From Zanthoxylum bungeanum (Eukaryota; Streptophyta; Magnoliopsida; Sapindales; Rutaceae): DNA of 64,000 bases. Below are positions 13,378-25,445 of this stretch, one piece after another (the first letter of the stretch is position 1; each line of letters begins with the position of its first letter). The stretch is from NCBI GenBank assembly GCA_019454045.1, contig SKCR01007813.1:372001-436000 (forward strand), given 5' to 3'. The translations under genes were made by a program, and so were the position numbers. A model generated the notes under the pieces. The model was not told the DNA's origin, made no database searches, and saw nothing but the letters and a program-made list of their open reading frames with translations.

Positions 13378-13895
13378 TGATGAGTGATAATTATATCACT
13401 ATTTTCCACTCATTTAACCTAATTTTTTGTATAGTTTCTTGAGTTTTGTGAATATTTTGATGTGTTTTGTGTTATTTCGTAAATAAATAAAGTTTCAGGA
13501 CATTCTGGAGGTGATTTTGGGCCAAAACAGTGAAAAATGACAAAAATGGCAAAATGGTCATTTCGCGCGTCGCGGCGCGCTGCCTGCGTCGCGACGCCTA
13601 ACGTGCACCGCACCATGCTAATATGCGTCGGGGACACGTTTCAGAATCTGAGAAGTTTGACTTTGCTAACTTGCGTCGTGCCACGTGTCAACATCACAAC
13701 CGATCTGCTAACATGCGCCGTGACACGTGTCATCATCATATGGTGCCGACAATCGCCATTGCCACGTGTCAGCCATGTCATCGTCCACATCAGCAGTAGA
13801 CCGAGTCAACTCGCCACGTCATCATCAGCCAATCACAGCGTGCCACGTGTCGCAATCCTACGGTGCCGACAATCACTTTCGCCATGTGTCACCAC
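13378..13895 (+). repeat. Athila 5' LTR, left part
   Basis: It starts TGATGAGTG and is collinear with LTRs at 28402 and 35683. It contains CGTCGCGACG and several CACGTGTC motifs. It is interrupted at 13896 by a copia element, with accac on the left and gccac on the right as its duplication; the LTR resumes at 23831. Confidence 0.85.
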
Positions 13896-15809
13896 TGTTG
13901 GTTTCTAATATAGTCCCAAGATCATATTTGAACAATGAAAAGAATGAATACTCAAAGAAGTGAGGCGGAAACACACTTACATTGAACGGATTTTGAAGAC
14001 GAATAACACAAAAATCCTTGTTGTAATCGGCCAAGCTCCAAGTTTGGTTGAAGATGAACAAGCTCCAAGCTTTGAGAGGATTCCAAGCTCTTGAGATGGT
14101 TTCCCTATCACCTTATATTGATTCTTTAAGTGTGCTAGCAAGAGATGAAAGAAAACAATTTCCTTTCCTTGGTGGAGAAGCTCACGGCAATGCCTTAGGG
14201 AGAGAGAGAGAGTTTCTTAAGTTTTTTGGTGTTTTTGTTTTCTAAAAACAACAATACAAAAAACCTTTACCTAAATTTGGTATATGCCTTTCAAAAAGTC
14301 AAAGGCCAAATTGGTGGGAAAATTGCATTAAAGGCTCTCAACAACCAACATCATGAATATTGACTAGTTGTCACTCACCAAAAAAGTGAAATGACATCCA
14401 TCACAAAAGTGACATGTGATGTGACGAGCGATGTGATGAGTGATGTGACTTGTGGCCGCACTTGATTCAAAATCGGAGTGGCCTCGCAAACACATCCCGG
14501 GCTCGGTTTCGTTAATTCCAAATTAACGAATTTTCCGTTGCGACGTAATTAAATCAAATTTACTATTCACGTCGTTAGCGAATTAATTATAAATCAATTC
14601 GTTAGCCCGAATTAAAATCCAATTTTAATTCCGCGTCGAAATCTAATTTCGTTTAATATATCGAATATATTATTTTATCGATTAATTCCGAATTAATCGT
14701 TCCCTCTCTTCTAATAGTATTTTATCCCAGATAAAATATCTCCGCTATTAATCCAAGATTAATTAAGTTCGAATCATACGTCATCGGTGAATCTTCGAGA
14801 AGCGACCCAAGAGATCCCTGGATATGTTGGCAGTAAATTCGGTCGTCAGACTATCCGAACACGTACGTACCTCGTACTACATTTTTTTACCGATTTACGA
14901 GACATGGTTTGCTTTTAGCAAAGCGCCATGCCTACCCGATTCTCCATAAATATTCTTAATGGAATATACGATCTTTGTCAGGTGTAGTATACGTAGTATT
15001 GTGTATTGCGATCCAGTATCTGATGTCACATACAAGGGTTGGGGCTGGAATAATGTTTGCCCCGTACGAAGCATATATCGGATTACAAGCAACTAGTCTA
15101 TTTAATCGGATAATCATGACCAAGTCATGTTATCCCGATGGTTGCAACACAATAGAGAACCATTTCTGTATCCCTGCGTGATCATCATCTCCATATGACT
15201 GAAGTGATACTTCCGTCTTGACATCACACCCAATACACTACGATTCTCAATAAACCCAGAAGAGGCGTACACAGAACCTGTTAAAGTCCTGGATGACCAA
15301 AACCAAAGCGTATTGATTGTCGCAAGTACTAGCGATGTAAGTCTCAGGTTAAGACCAAATACACATACCCTGATGCAGATTCCCATAGACACATAATCAT
15401 ACTACCAGTGGGATTCCGCGGGGTCTATCCAGAGCGAAACTGTTTCTGTACCATCGGTAAACACAACCTTCTATCACACTTGCATAAGTATTCAATACTT
15501 AAATATATGAGAACTATGTCGTTATGCTTCCATAACACGCACAAGTGCGATACTAGTCTATTCCGCATTATCGATGTCCAGTTTCGATAATACTACGACT
15601 AAGGATATTTAATGATTAAACCTTTATGGATTGATATTGTCTCATATCTTATAATCTGGAACTAATCATAGGGACTTTTATCATTTATATATATTAAGTA
15701 ATCAAATTACAAAATGATAAAATGCAATTTCATTGCTACATAATTAATTTGTACAAAAACCACAATGTCTTTTACAAATAGTGACGCTATGGGTCATAAT
15801 TGTCTAACA
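13896..15809 (-). repeat. Copia 3' LTR
   Basis: Collinear with 21919-23830 over its whole length, with scattered substitutions and small indels. The end TGTCTAACA at 15801-15809 is followed directly by the polypurine tract. Frames inside it (for example 14895-15392) are non-coding. Confidence 0.9.
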
Positions 15810-15825
15810 ATCTCCCACTTGGCCT
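15810..15825 (-). other. Copia polypurine tract
   Basis: On the - strand the sequence reads CAAGTGGGAGATTG immediately before TGTTAGAC of the LTR, a typical copia plus-strand primer. Confidence 0.75.
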
Positions 15826-16609
15826 ATAGGCTGTCACTCAAGCATCTAATACCTGAACTATGTACATGTCGCTCAAACTTTTGCTGAGGAATAGCTTTCG
15901 TCAGCGGATCTGCAATGTTGTCCTCTGATGCGACCTTCTCGATCTTCACATCGCCACGATGTATGATCTCACGAATCAGATGGAAACGTTGAAGAACATG
16001 CTTGGATCGTTGATGAGACCGTATTTCCTTAGCCTGCGCTATAGCCCCGTTATTGTCACAATACAATGGAACGGGTTCAGCTGCTAACGGAACTACTCCT
16101 AATCCAATTAGGAATTTTCGGATCCAAACTGCCTCTTTTGCTGCTTCAGCTGCAACAATATACTCCGCTTCTGTTGTTGAATCGGCAACAGTCTCTTGCT
16201 TGGAAGATTTCCAGCTTACTGCTCCGTTATTCAAACAAAATATGTACCCACACTGCGACTTGCAGTCGTCTTTGTCGGTTTGGAAACTTGCATCGGTATA
16301 CCCAGTTACCTCAAGTTCTCCATCTTCGTAGATTAAGAAAGCATCATTAGTTCGTCTAAGATACTTAAGGATATTCTTAACCGTCATCCAGTGACCATCA
16401 CCTGAATCGGCCTGATAGCGACTACACATGCTCAAAGCATACGAGACATCAGGTCGCGTATATATCATGGCATACATGATCGATCCGATTGCCGAGGCGA
16501 ACGGTATCCGATTCATGTTGTCTCTCTCATCTTGAGTTTTAGGACACATGTCCTTAGATAGAGAGACGCCATGTGACACTGGCAACAGTCCCCTCTTGGA
16601 CTGATCCAT
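15824..16609 (-). pseudogene. Copia RNase H and RT thumb region
   Basis: Contains ARPDVSYALSMCSRYQ-like TRPDVSYALSMCSRY, the RNase H block GYTDASFQTDKDDCKSQCGY and ADSTTEAEYI, and the copia end region KHVLQRFHLIREI. The acidic residues D, E and D of RNase H are visible. It overlaps the upstream RT frame in another register at about 16513-16609, so a frameshift separates them. It ends near the PPT, as in intact copia polyproteins. Confidence 0.88.
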
Positions 16610-17427
16610 GTTGAATCTCTCAACACTTTGTCAATGTACGTACTCTGGGAGAGTCCAAACAGCTTTCTAGATCTATCCCGGTAGATCTTTATTCCTAGAA
16701 TAAAGGCTGCTTCTCCCAGATCTTTCATGGAGAATTTTAATGAAAGCCAAGCTTTCACCGACGTTAACATGGGAATGTCATTGCCAATAAGCAATACATC
16801 ATTAACGTAAAGGACAATGAATGTCAGTGCGCTCCCACTAACCTTCTTATATACACAAGGATCATCCTCGTTTTGAATGAAATCATATTCTTTTATGATC
16901 TCATCAAAACGTTGGTTCCAAGATCGCGATGCTTGCTTCAATCCATAAATGGATCGATTTAACTTACAAACCTTGTTTGCAAGTCTAGGTACGACAAAAC
17001 CGTCAGGCTGTTGCATATAAACATCCTCCAAAAGGTTTCCCTTAAGGAAAGCGGTTTTGACGTCCATCTGCCATATCTCGTAATCGAAATATGCAGCAAT
17101 AGCAAGCATTATGTGAATGGATTTAATCATGGCAACGGGTGAAAAAGTTTCGTCGTAATCGACACCATGTCGTTGACGAAACCCTTTCGCTACAAGCCTA
17201 GCTTTGTACGTTTGTACGTTGCCATCCATGTCAGTCTTCCTCTTGAAGACCCATTTGCATCCAATAGGCTTTACGCCTTCTGGTGCATCAACCAGTGTCC
17301 AAACTTGGTTGGTGTACATGAAATCTATTTCGGAATTCATGTCATCTTGCCATAAACCGGAGTCGATACCTTGTATCGCTTCCTCATACGTAGTCGGCTC
17401 GTCTTCCTCAATAAGATTAATATCCAC
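16513..17427 (-). pseudogene. Copia reverse transcriptase
   Basis: Starts with the copia pre-RT block (EPTTYEEAIQG, WTLVDAPEGVKPIGCKWVFK), then KARLVAKGFRQRHGVDYDET and QMDVKTAFLKGNL, which carries the first catalytic aspartate. The second catalytic motif reads YVND instead of YVDD, losing an essential aspartate. The frame breaks near 16600 and also upstream between 17427 and 17509. It is inactive by inspection. Confidence 0.9.
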
Positions 17428-17508
17428 ATGAGGTGAGATCAGAAACCCATACCTCTCAGGTTGTTTCTTGACTCTCTCCGACCTACGTGGTCATTGTGTA
17501 TTCGAAGA

Positions 17509-18330
17509 TTATGGTACAGTCTCATCCCTGATAGACTGTTCATGTTCCGTTAAGGATTTTGTGCCAGGAACAGTATCACTCCGATTTTCATCGAGTTCTA
17601 CTTTCCTCCCACTTATCACTGCATTTAGGAATTCCTTCTCAATGAAAACCGCATGTAGAGCAACAAATACTTTGTTCTCTTGTGGGTGATAGAAGTAATA
17701 TCTTTTGGTTTCCCTAGGATATCCTACAAATAGGCATTTATCTGATTTGAGTTCTAGTTTGATGCATTCCAAACGTTTGACGTATGCCCAGCAACCCCAA
17801 ATCTTCAGGAATGAGAAACCCGATTTCTTTCCTGTCCATATTTCATATGGAGTCTGTTGAACAGACTTTGACGGAACCTTATTCAAAATAAGTATTGCAC
17901 TGTTCAATGCATATCCCCAGAAGGAAATAGGTAGCTCTGTGCGACTCATCATAGACCTCACCATGTCTAATAAAGTTCGGTTTCTCCGTTCGGACACACC
18001 GTTTAATTGCGGTGTTCCGAGAGGAGTCCATTGTGAAAGAATACCATATTCTTTCAAGTAATCAAGAAACTCATTGCTCAAGTATTCGCCACCACGGTTC
18101 GACCGTAATGCCTTAATACTTTTACCAGTCTGTTTTTCTACTTCGTGTCGAAACTCTTTGAATTTCTCAAAAGTTTCCGACTTGTGTCTCATAAGATACA
18201 CATAACCAAAATGCGATGCATCATCCGTAAAGGTTACGAAGTATTCATATCCACCTCTAGCCTGACTAGACATGGGCCCACAAACATCACTATGAACAAG
18301 GGCTAACAGTTCGGTGGCACGTACACATTT
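17509..18330 (-). pseudogene. Copia integrase core
   Basis: The core begins just upstream of the open frame with HSDVCGPM (first catalytic aspartate), continues YFVTFTDDASHFGYVY, and has LRSNRGGEYLS where LRSDRGGEY is expected, so the second catalytic aspartate is replaced. The chromodomain-less C-terminal region follows with GYALNSAILILNKVPSKS and WGCWAYVK. A one-base frameshift near 18340 separates it from the zinc-binding part upstream. Two independent lesions in catalysis and frame make it non-functional. Confidence 0.88.
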
Positions 18331-19065
18331 ACCACTAAAAGGTGACTAGGCATCTTGCCTAATAAACAAGATTCCCAGACGTTATATGAATTTGGATCAA
18401 ATTCGTCCAAGTACCCACTCTTCGAAAGTATGGATATACGTGTCTTGTTTATGTGTCCTAGACGACAATGCCACATATAAGTTTCATCTTTGTTACTTAC
18501 TTTAAGCCTTTTGTTTGTTACATTATATGTTTGAGATTGATTTATATTCAAAATATAAAGACCATTATTTACATCAGCTGTGCAAATTTCCATATCATTT
18601 TTATACATAAAACACCCGGTGTTTCTAAATACAAAAGTATACCCACATTGGGTTAACATAGATACAGAAATAATATTCCTATTCAAACTAGGTACAAAAT
18701 AACAGTTTATAAGTTCAAGTACATGCCCCAAGGGCAGTTCCAAAACATAAGTGCCCAAGGCCAAAACGGAAACTCGAGTCCCATTTCCAACGCGGAGGTC
18801 AATCTCTCCTGAGGCCAGTCTCCTGCTAATCCGCAGATCCTGCACATCAGTACATATGTGAGTACCACAACCAGAATCAAAAATCCAATTTTTAAAACTA
18901 GAAGTAGACATGTTTATTTCTATAACAAACATACCTGAAGCCGGTGCCTTGCCCGCTTTAATTTCCTTCATGTGTGCCTTGTACTCGCGGCAGTCACGCT
19001 TCCAGTGACCCCGCTTCCCGCACTGCAAGCATACATCTTGGGATTTGTCCTTGGGTTTCCCAGAA
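18303..19065 (-). pseudogene. Copia CCHC knuckle, protease and integrase zinc domain
   Basis: In order: CCHC zinc knuckle CLQCGKRGHWKRDC, aspartic protease site WIFDSGCGTHIC, protease body SVLALGTYVLELP, and the integrase HHCC domain WHCRLGHI with its C-terminal pair reading WESC instead of CESC, so one zinc ligand is lost. The frame runs into a stop at 18303 after a one-base shift near 18340. It is separated from gag by another frame change around 19030-19150. Confidence 0.87.
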
Positions 19066-19147
19066 CCCTTGACGATTTGGCCTTGCCCTTCTTCTTATGC
19101 TTCTTCTTCTTAACACCTCCAGTCGCCTTGGGTCAAGCCCTCGGAGT

Positions 19148-19783
19148 CTAAGATGTTGAAGCATAGTGCGCCTCGCGCTTCTTGCCCTTAAGGAGCTCAT
19201 TTTCTGCCTCACGCAGAGTGGACATCAACTCTCCAAGAGTCTGGTCTTGGTTCAACATGTTGTAGTTCATGATGAACCCACTCCAAGTGTCGGGGAGAGA
19301 CTGTAGGATCAAATCTACTGAAGTCTCAGCCTCAAAGACTATGCCCATATGTCCGAACTGCTCAATATCAGCAATCATCTGTGAGACATGGTGCTCAACA
19401 GACGTACCCTCTGACATGCGAGCCCGGAATAGCTTCTTCTGCAACTCATATCTTTGCGATCTAAGGTTAGATCGGTGGAGATCGTGCAACTTCGCCATCA
19501 TCTCATAGGGATCCAACCCCTTGTTTTGACGACGGAATTGCGAAGTCATAGTGGCAAGCATTACCGATTGAGCAGTCGCATTATCATTGCTATGAGTCTT
19601 CCAAAGCTCTAGCTCAAGCAACTGATTAGGTCGGGGCTTAGGCCCAATAGGTCGCTCTAAAGTATAGAGTAACTTCTCGGATCCCAGAATAATTCTGAGA
19701 TTCATATCCCAGTCCTGAAAGTTTGTGCCATTAAAGACGTTGTCGCCCATGAGAATTTCCCTAATGCTCAACTTTCTTGTCAT
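19148..19783 (-). pseudogene. Copia Gag
   Basis: A 211-residue frame starting MTRKLSIREILMGDNVFNG, with the copia Gag (UBN2-type) layout: W..NLRIIL near residue 30, MMAKLHDLHR, YELQKKLFRARM, ILQSLPDTWSGFIMNY. The ATG is 2.1 kb downstream of the PBS. The frame ends before the zinc knuckle, which lies in another register. It would form the particle shell. Confidence 0.87.
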
Positions 19784-21901
19784 CTTAACCGCAATAGTCC
19801 AACTATTCGATTAACGATGTTTGGGTACAGTCTAACTGTTACAAGAAAAATAATAATGTATTAGTCCAACTAATAAAATAATTGACGAAATAATTTTGAA
19901 AGCGCGTAAAGCTAAGTATTTGAGCGAAATTGCAAATTCAATAGTAGCCTCCCACTATTTTTCGGCGAGCCTAGTGGGCTAGGATCCCGTTAAATAACAC
20001 ACAACCTTGACTTTGGCCAACAAGCTGTATGATATTTAACTAGGTAGATCTCTAAGATCAATTGGATCTCATCCAATTCCCAGATCCGGTAGATGGACCT
20101 CCAAGTCCGAAACATATATACAATATATATGCCAATATATGCAATATATTTTCCTAACCTTTTTCCTCTGAATCAACTAAGTCTTGGCTTTGGCACAACA
20201 AGCTTAATGATTCCAGTTAAGCGGAACTCATTGACTATGGAAAGCTTCGTAATCGATGTCGATGGAAAAGAAGTGATCTTGACTTTGGCCAACAAATCAC
20301 AACTTGGACAAGACACCGATATGCAACAAGGCCTTCATGATTCAAACACATCCGCGATGGACAAAGGTCTTGACTTTGGCCAACAAACCAGTGTCAATCT
20401 TGGATCTTTAGTAAGAAACACTCAATGGAAGGAAAACGCTTAATATTTTATTGAGGGTTTTTCGCGTAAATTGGCAACCAATTTATTATCTTTGTTAAGG
20501 TCTCATCATAAAATAATAATGATATGCAGATGGATATCGCACAAATTGTTCCTAGAACAAATCACTCCATTTCCTCTCCCCCGGCTAGCACTATTCTTAC
20601 TTCTACCCAATTACATAATACAATAATAGAAACCTCATTAACATTAAGGGGAATTAGGTGAGAAGAGAATACAAAGAATCAAGAGAGATAATGCTGGACA
20701 CGCAGGTCCAATTTAATAAATTCTAAATTTACAATAATTTCCAAAATTGCCCTTTCCCTTCTAATATCCATCCGATATACATTATTCATTCAACACATCC
20801 ATGTATTCATTCATAGCATGTTATTCAATCAATCTAATTCAATTAATTAATCTTTGAATTAAGTGATCATCCAATGTTCAAACAACGATTTGATTTGGCG
20901 CAAGTCCAACTCGTTTGTGAATAAGTACTCGAAGTACGAATTCTTGAATTATATCGAACTACTCTTTAAATCTAATTTAATTCGTATTCAATACTAATTC
21001 ATTTATTTAATTCCAAATTAAATATCTACAGTTTTTAATGCGCTTTAACGACTTAGATTCCAAATCTAATCTAAACGGGTCTCAAAGCCCAATTAACATC
21101 CAATATTGTTTAATTAAAGTCCAATGGGCTTTCAATTGATTTCAGAAGGCATGGACTTTGGTCAATATGGGTCAAACCCAAATACCAAAGCCCAATTAAG
21201 GAATCACCTTTATTTGCCAAGAAATCAATTTCGGCTCATTAGGCCCAATTAAACTTTTAAAGCCCATTTGTTATATTTGGACTTAATGGAATGGTTTAGG
21301 CCCAATTTGGATCCAATCCATTTGGCCCAAACCAACTTGGCCCAACCAAGCCCATTATGCCCAAATACAACAATTATAAGCCCAATTCAAAATCAAGCCC
21401 AATTTATTAAATTCCAATTTTCCAAAATTCATAATTTAATAAATCAAAGTGTTTAGCCATGATTAATCATTTAAATTAACATTTCCAAAATACTAATCTA
21501 ATCCATTAATCATGCTTTTCATCATCAACACATGTCCAACATAATTGATTCAAAAAATCATCTCATTTCATGATATCAAGCTCACGACATTTTAGGGTTT
21601 ATTTTTTCCGATTTCGTTTTCAATCCGATTGAATTACAAATCAACATTATCCCAAGTCTTTCATCTCATCCAATGATCAAAAGAACAAAATACCATGACT
21701 TTAAGGTTCTATCATGCATTCGGCCAAGCATTAGATTTGCGGAAAAATTAATCCAATTCATTTTTCATGAAATTGATCATGCATAACACTATGTTATCAT
21801 CATCCAAGCATACTCAATCAATCAATTTTATCAAATCATGCTCAAATCATTTTTACCCAAATTTTTAGCGTATGAACCCTAATATTTTTCATGCTAAAAT
21901 T
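19784..21901 (-). other. Copia untranslated leader
   Basis: A long leader of about 2.1 kb between PBS and gag. The first third from gag carries four copies of a CTTGACTTTGGCCAACAA-like motif (about 20006, 20182 degenerate, 20277, 20369). The stretch 21040-21440 is rich in GCCCAA/GGCCCAA. No coding potential was found; the frame at 20093-20443 is not recognised. Confidence 0.7.
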
Positions 21902-21917
21902 AGGCTCATTGATACCA
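21902..21917 (-). other. Copia primer binding site
   Basis: Next to the 5' LTR the - strand reads TGGTATCAATGAGCCT, close to the TGGTATCAGAGC complement of initiator tRNA-Met, with a small insertion. Confidence 0.75.
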
Positions 21918-21918
21918 T

Positions 21919-23830
21919 TGTTGGTTTCTAATATAGTCCCAAGATCATATTTGAACAATGAAAAGAATGAATACTCAAAGAAGTGAGGCGGAAACACACT
22001 TACATTGAACGGATTTTGAAGACGAAGAACACAAAAATCCTTGTTGTAATCGGCCAAGCTCCAAGTTTGGTTGAAGATGAACAAGCTCCAAGCTTTGAGA
22101 GGATTCCAAGCTCTTGAGATGGTTTCCCTATCACCTTGTATTGATTCTTTAAGTGTGCTAGCAAGAGATGAAAGAAAACAATTTTCTTTCCTTGGTGGAG
22201 AAGCTCACGACAATGCCTTAGGGAGAGAGAGAGTTTCTTAAGTTTTTTGGTGTTTTTGTTTTCTAAAAACAACAATAAAAAAAACCTTTACCTAAATTTG
22301 GTATATGCCTTTCAAAAAGTCAAAGGCCAAATTGGTGGGAAAATTGCATTAAAGGCTCTCAACAACCAACATCATGAATAGTGACTAGTTGTCACTCACC
22401 AAAAAGGTGAAATGACATCCATCACTAAAGTGACATGTGATGTGACGAGCGATGTGACGAGTGATGTCACTTGTGGCCGCACTTGATTCAAAATCGGAGT
22501 GGCCTCGCAAACACATCCCGGGCTCGGTTTCGTTAATTCCAAATTAACGAATTTTTCAATGCGACGTAATTAAATCAAATTTACTATTCACGTCGTTAGC
22601 GAATTAATTCTAAATCAATTCGTTAGCCCGATTTAAAATCCAATTTTAATTCCGCGTCGAAATCTAATTTCGTTTAATATATCGAATATATTATTTTATC
22701 GATTAATTCCGAATTAATCGTTCTCTCTCTTCTAATAGTATTTTATCCCAGATAAAATATCTCAGCTATTAATCCAAGATTAATTAAGTTCGAATCATAC
22801 GTCATCGGTGAATCTTCGGGAAGCGACCCAAGAGATCTCTGGATATGTTGGCAGTAAATTCGATCGTCGGACTATCTGAACACGTACGTACCTCGTACTA
22901 CGTTTTTTTACCGATTTACGAGACATGGTTTGCTTCTAGCAAAGCGCCATGCCTACCCAATTCTCCAGAAATATTCTTAATGGAATATACGATCTTTGTC
23001 AGGCGTAGTATACGTAGTATTGTGTATAGCGATCCAATATTTGATGTCACATACAAGGCCTGGGGCTGGAATAATGTTTTCCCCGTACGAAGCATATATC
23101 GAATTACAAGCAACTAGTCTCTTTAATCGGATAATCATCACCAAGTCATATTATCCGGATGGTTGCAACACAATTGAGAACCAGTTTTGTATCCCTACGT
23201 GATCATCATCTCCATATGACTGAAGTGATACTTCCGTCTTGACATCACACCCAATACACTACGATTCTCAATAAACCCATAAGAGGCGTACACAGAACCT
23301 GTTAAAGTCCTGGATGACCAAAACCAAAGCGTATTGATTGTCGCAAGTACTAGCGATGTAAGTCTCAGGTTAAGACCAAATACACCTACCCTGATGCGGA
23401 TTCCCATAGACACATAGTCATACTACCAATGAGATTCTGCGGGGTCTATCCAGAGCGAAGCTGTTTCCGTACCATCGGTAAACACAACCTCCTATCACAC
23501 TTGCATAAGTATCCAATACTTAAATATATGAAAACTATGTCGTTACGCTTCCATAACACGCACAAGTGCGATACTAGTCTATTCCGCATTATCGATGTCT
23601 AGTCTCGATAATACTACGACTAGGGATATTTAATGATTAAACCATTATGGATTGATATTGTCTCATATCTTATAATCCGAAACTAATCATATGGAATTTT
23701 ATCATTTATATATATTAATTAATCAAATTACAAAATGATAAAATGTAATTTCATTGCTACATAATTAATTTGTACAAAAACCACAATGTCTTTTACAAAT
23801 AGTGACGCTATGGGTCATAATTGTCTAACA
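21919..23830 (-). repeat. Copia 5' LTR
   Basis: Collinear copy of 13896-15809. On the - strand it begins TGTTAGACAATTATG at 23830 and ends CCAACA at 21919, immediately next to the PBS. It probably carries the element promoter; I could not assign a TATA box securely. Confidence 0.9.
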
Positions 23831-25311
23831 GCCACGTCAGCGCAATCATTCAGCTCCCAATCACAGCGTGCCACGTGTCACCTTATCCACTGCCACGTGT
23901 CGAGCTCTCCGCGTTCCACGCCGCTAATCACGCGCGTCGCGACGCGCGCACCTTGCCAAGGCCTATAAATTCAGCTCATTTTTCTGATTTTAGATGTACC
24001 TTCCTCTCTGAATTCTCTGATGTAAATAGGGAGTTTTATATCTAGTTTCTTTTAATTTCAGTTTTGTAATTAATTTTAATTACGTTCTTTAATAATAATT
24101 TACTTTCTTTACTTTCAGTTTTTTTATTATTCAACATGAGGAGGTAACTTCTCATTGCTAGGGTGAAAGGTAAAACTTTTATTACTGCTATTTAGATTAA
24201 TCTCCCTTAATTATAATATATTAACTACTTAAAATTTGACTTAACAATGATACCGCTATATTGGTCGGTTCGTAATCAATTATAAACTGGTTTTAATCTG
24301 ACTAAGCATGGATATCGCCTGGTTGGTCGGTTGGTAATTTCCGCCTATATGACTGGTTTATGGACTTAATTTGACTTAATCAGGTTACCGCCTATATGGC
24401 TGGTTGGTAATATCACATAAGTTAATATATTATATTAAGGGAGATATCTAAAATAGTAGTGATAAAAGTAGATCCTCTAGCCCTAGCATTTTCTTTTATT
24501 GTAATTTTCTTTATTTACTTTTCAGCATTTTACTTTATGTCTTTTATTTTTAAGTTTTTACTCGCCCTAGTTATGTGTCATAACTAAGTTAGTTATCTAG
24601 GGTTGTGATGAATTCTAATATCACCAGTTTATAAGGGGTTATTTTGTAGTTTGGGTAATTTAAAGGTTTACTTATTAAGTCTTAAGTTTAATGCGTCTTG
24701 TTAACTGACCATTAATAAGATTGATCTGGTAAATCTAAAATAAACTTGACAAATAAATTTTAGGTTTCAGCCTTAGACTTAATAGCCCACGATCTTCCTT
24801 GAGGATAGATAACCCTTTAATATATTTCCTTACAGGATAGACATATACCTGTCGGGCGGGGGTAACCTTAATTGGAACTTAATCTTAATGAATCCAGGTA
24901 ATTTGGTTGACATAGACATATGATTCAATTGGGTTATACTGGGTATTTGCGTCTGACCATCGACAGAGGCTTTCGCATAATTTCGTGTTTCAGGTTAGTA
25001 AACCGATATATTACACAAGCATGAAATAACCACTTCATCTTTTAAAAGATATTAGAAAGATTCACAACCCTAGATAGTTTCTTAATATTGAATTTTCTTA
25101 AACCTACTTTCGAGCAATTTTATTTACTTGTTTTTTTAAATTCAAAATCTTGACCATTTCAAATCAATCAATCAACCTGTTAGATACTAGTAATCATTTG
25201 ACCTCATAAAATTAATAGATTAGGTATAAAGTCCTCGTGGGATCGATACTTTTTATATTACTTGAACGATACGTGCACTTGTGTTATACGCGTGTGATTA
25301 CGCACCGGTCA
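23831..25311 (+). repeat. Athila 5' LTR, right part
   Basis: Begins with gccac, the copia target duplication, then continues the Athila LTR. It holds the promoter CCTATAAATTCAGC near 23963, the CGTCGCGACGCG patch near 23935-23945, and the U5-like end ACGCACCGGTCA at 25311. The body (24000-25300) is non-coding and collinear with 29200-30582 and 36380-37705. Confidence 0.86.
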
Positions 25312-25317
25312 AGTTTT

Positions 25318-25335
25318 TGGCGCCGTTGCCGGGGA
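25318..25335 (+). other. Athila primer binding site (tRNA-Asp type)
   Basis: TGGCGCCGTTGCCGGGGA lies 6 bp after the LTR. This is the hallmark PBS of Athila-type plant gypsy elements, complementary to the 3' end of tRNA-Asp. Confidence 0.9.
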
Positions 25336-25445
25336 CTTATTTATCTTTCACTATTAATTTTGAGGTTAGATACCTTTACTTGTATCTAATTTCTTTTTAC
25401 TTATTATTTTTTATTTTCTTGTGTTTCAGGTTCTCAGAAACTACA

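Larger units (their letters stand above)
13896..23830 (-). mobile_element. Ty1/copia retrotransposon nested in the Athila LTR
   Basis: A 9.9-kb element on the - strand with two LTRs of about 1.91 kb (13896-15809 and 21919-23830) ending TGTTAG..CCAACA in element orientation. Domain order is gag, CCHC knuckle, protease, integrase, RT, RNase H, the copia order. The PBS matches initiator tRNA-Met, and a purine-rich PPT precedes the 3' LTR. Target duplication is accac/gccac. Coding regions carry frameshifts and lost catalytic residues, so it is dead. LTRs look very similar, indicating moderate age. Confidence 0.92.

Noticed and set aside
16053..16350. + strand open frames opposite the copia RNase H
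   Set aside because: Antisense shadows of the copia coding region.
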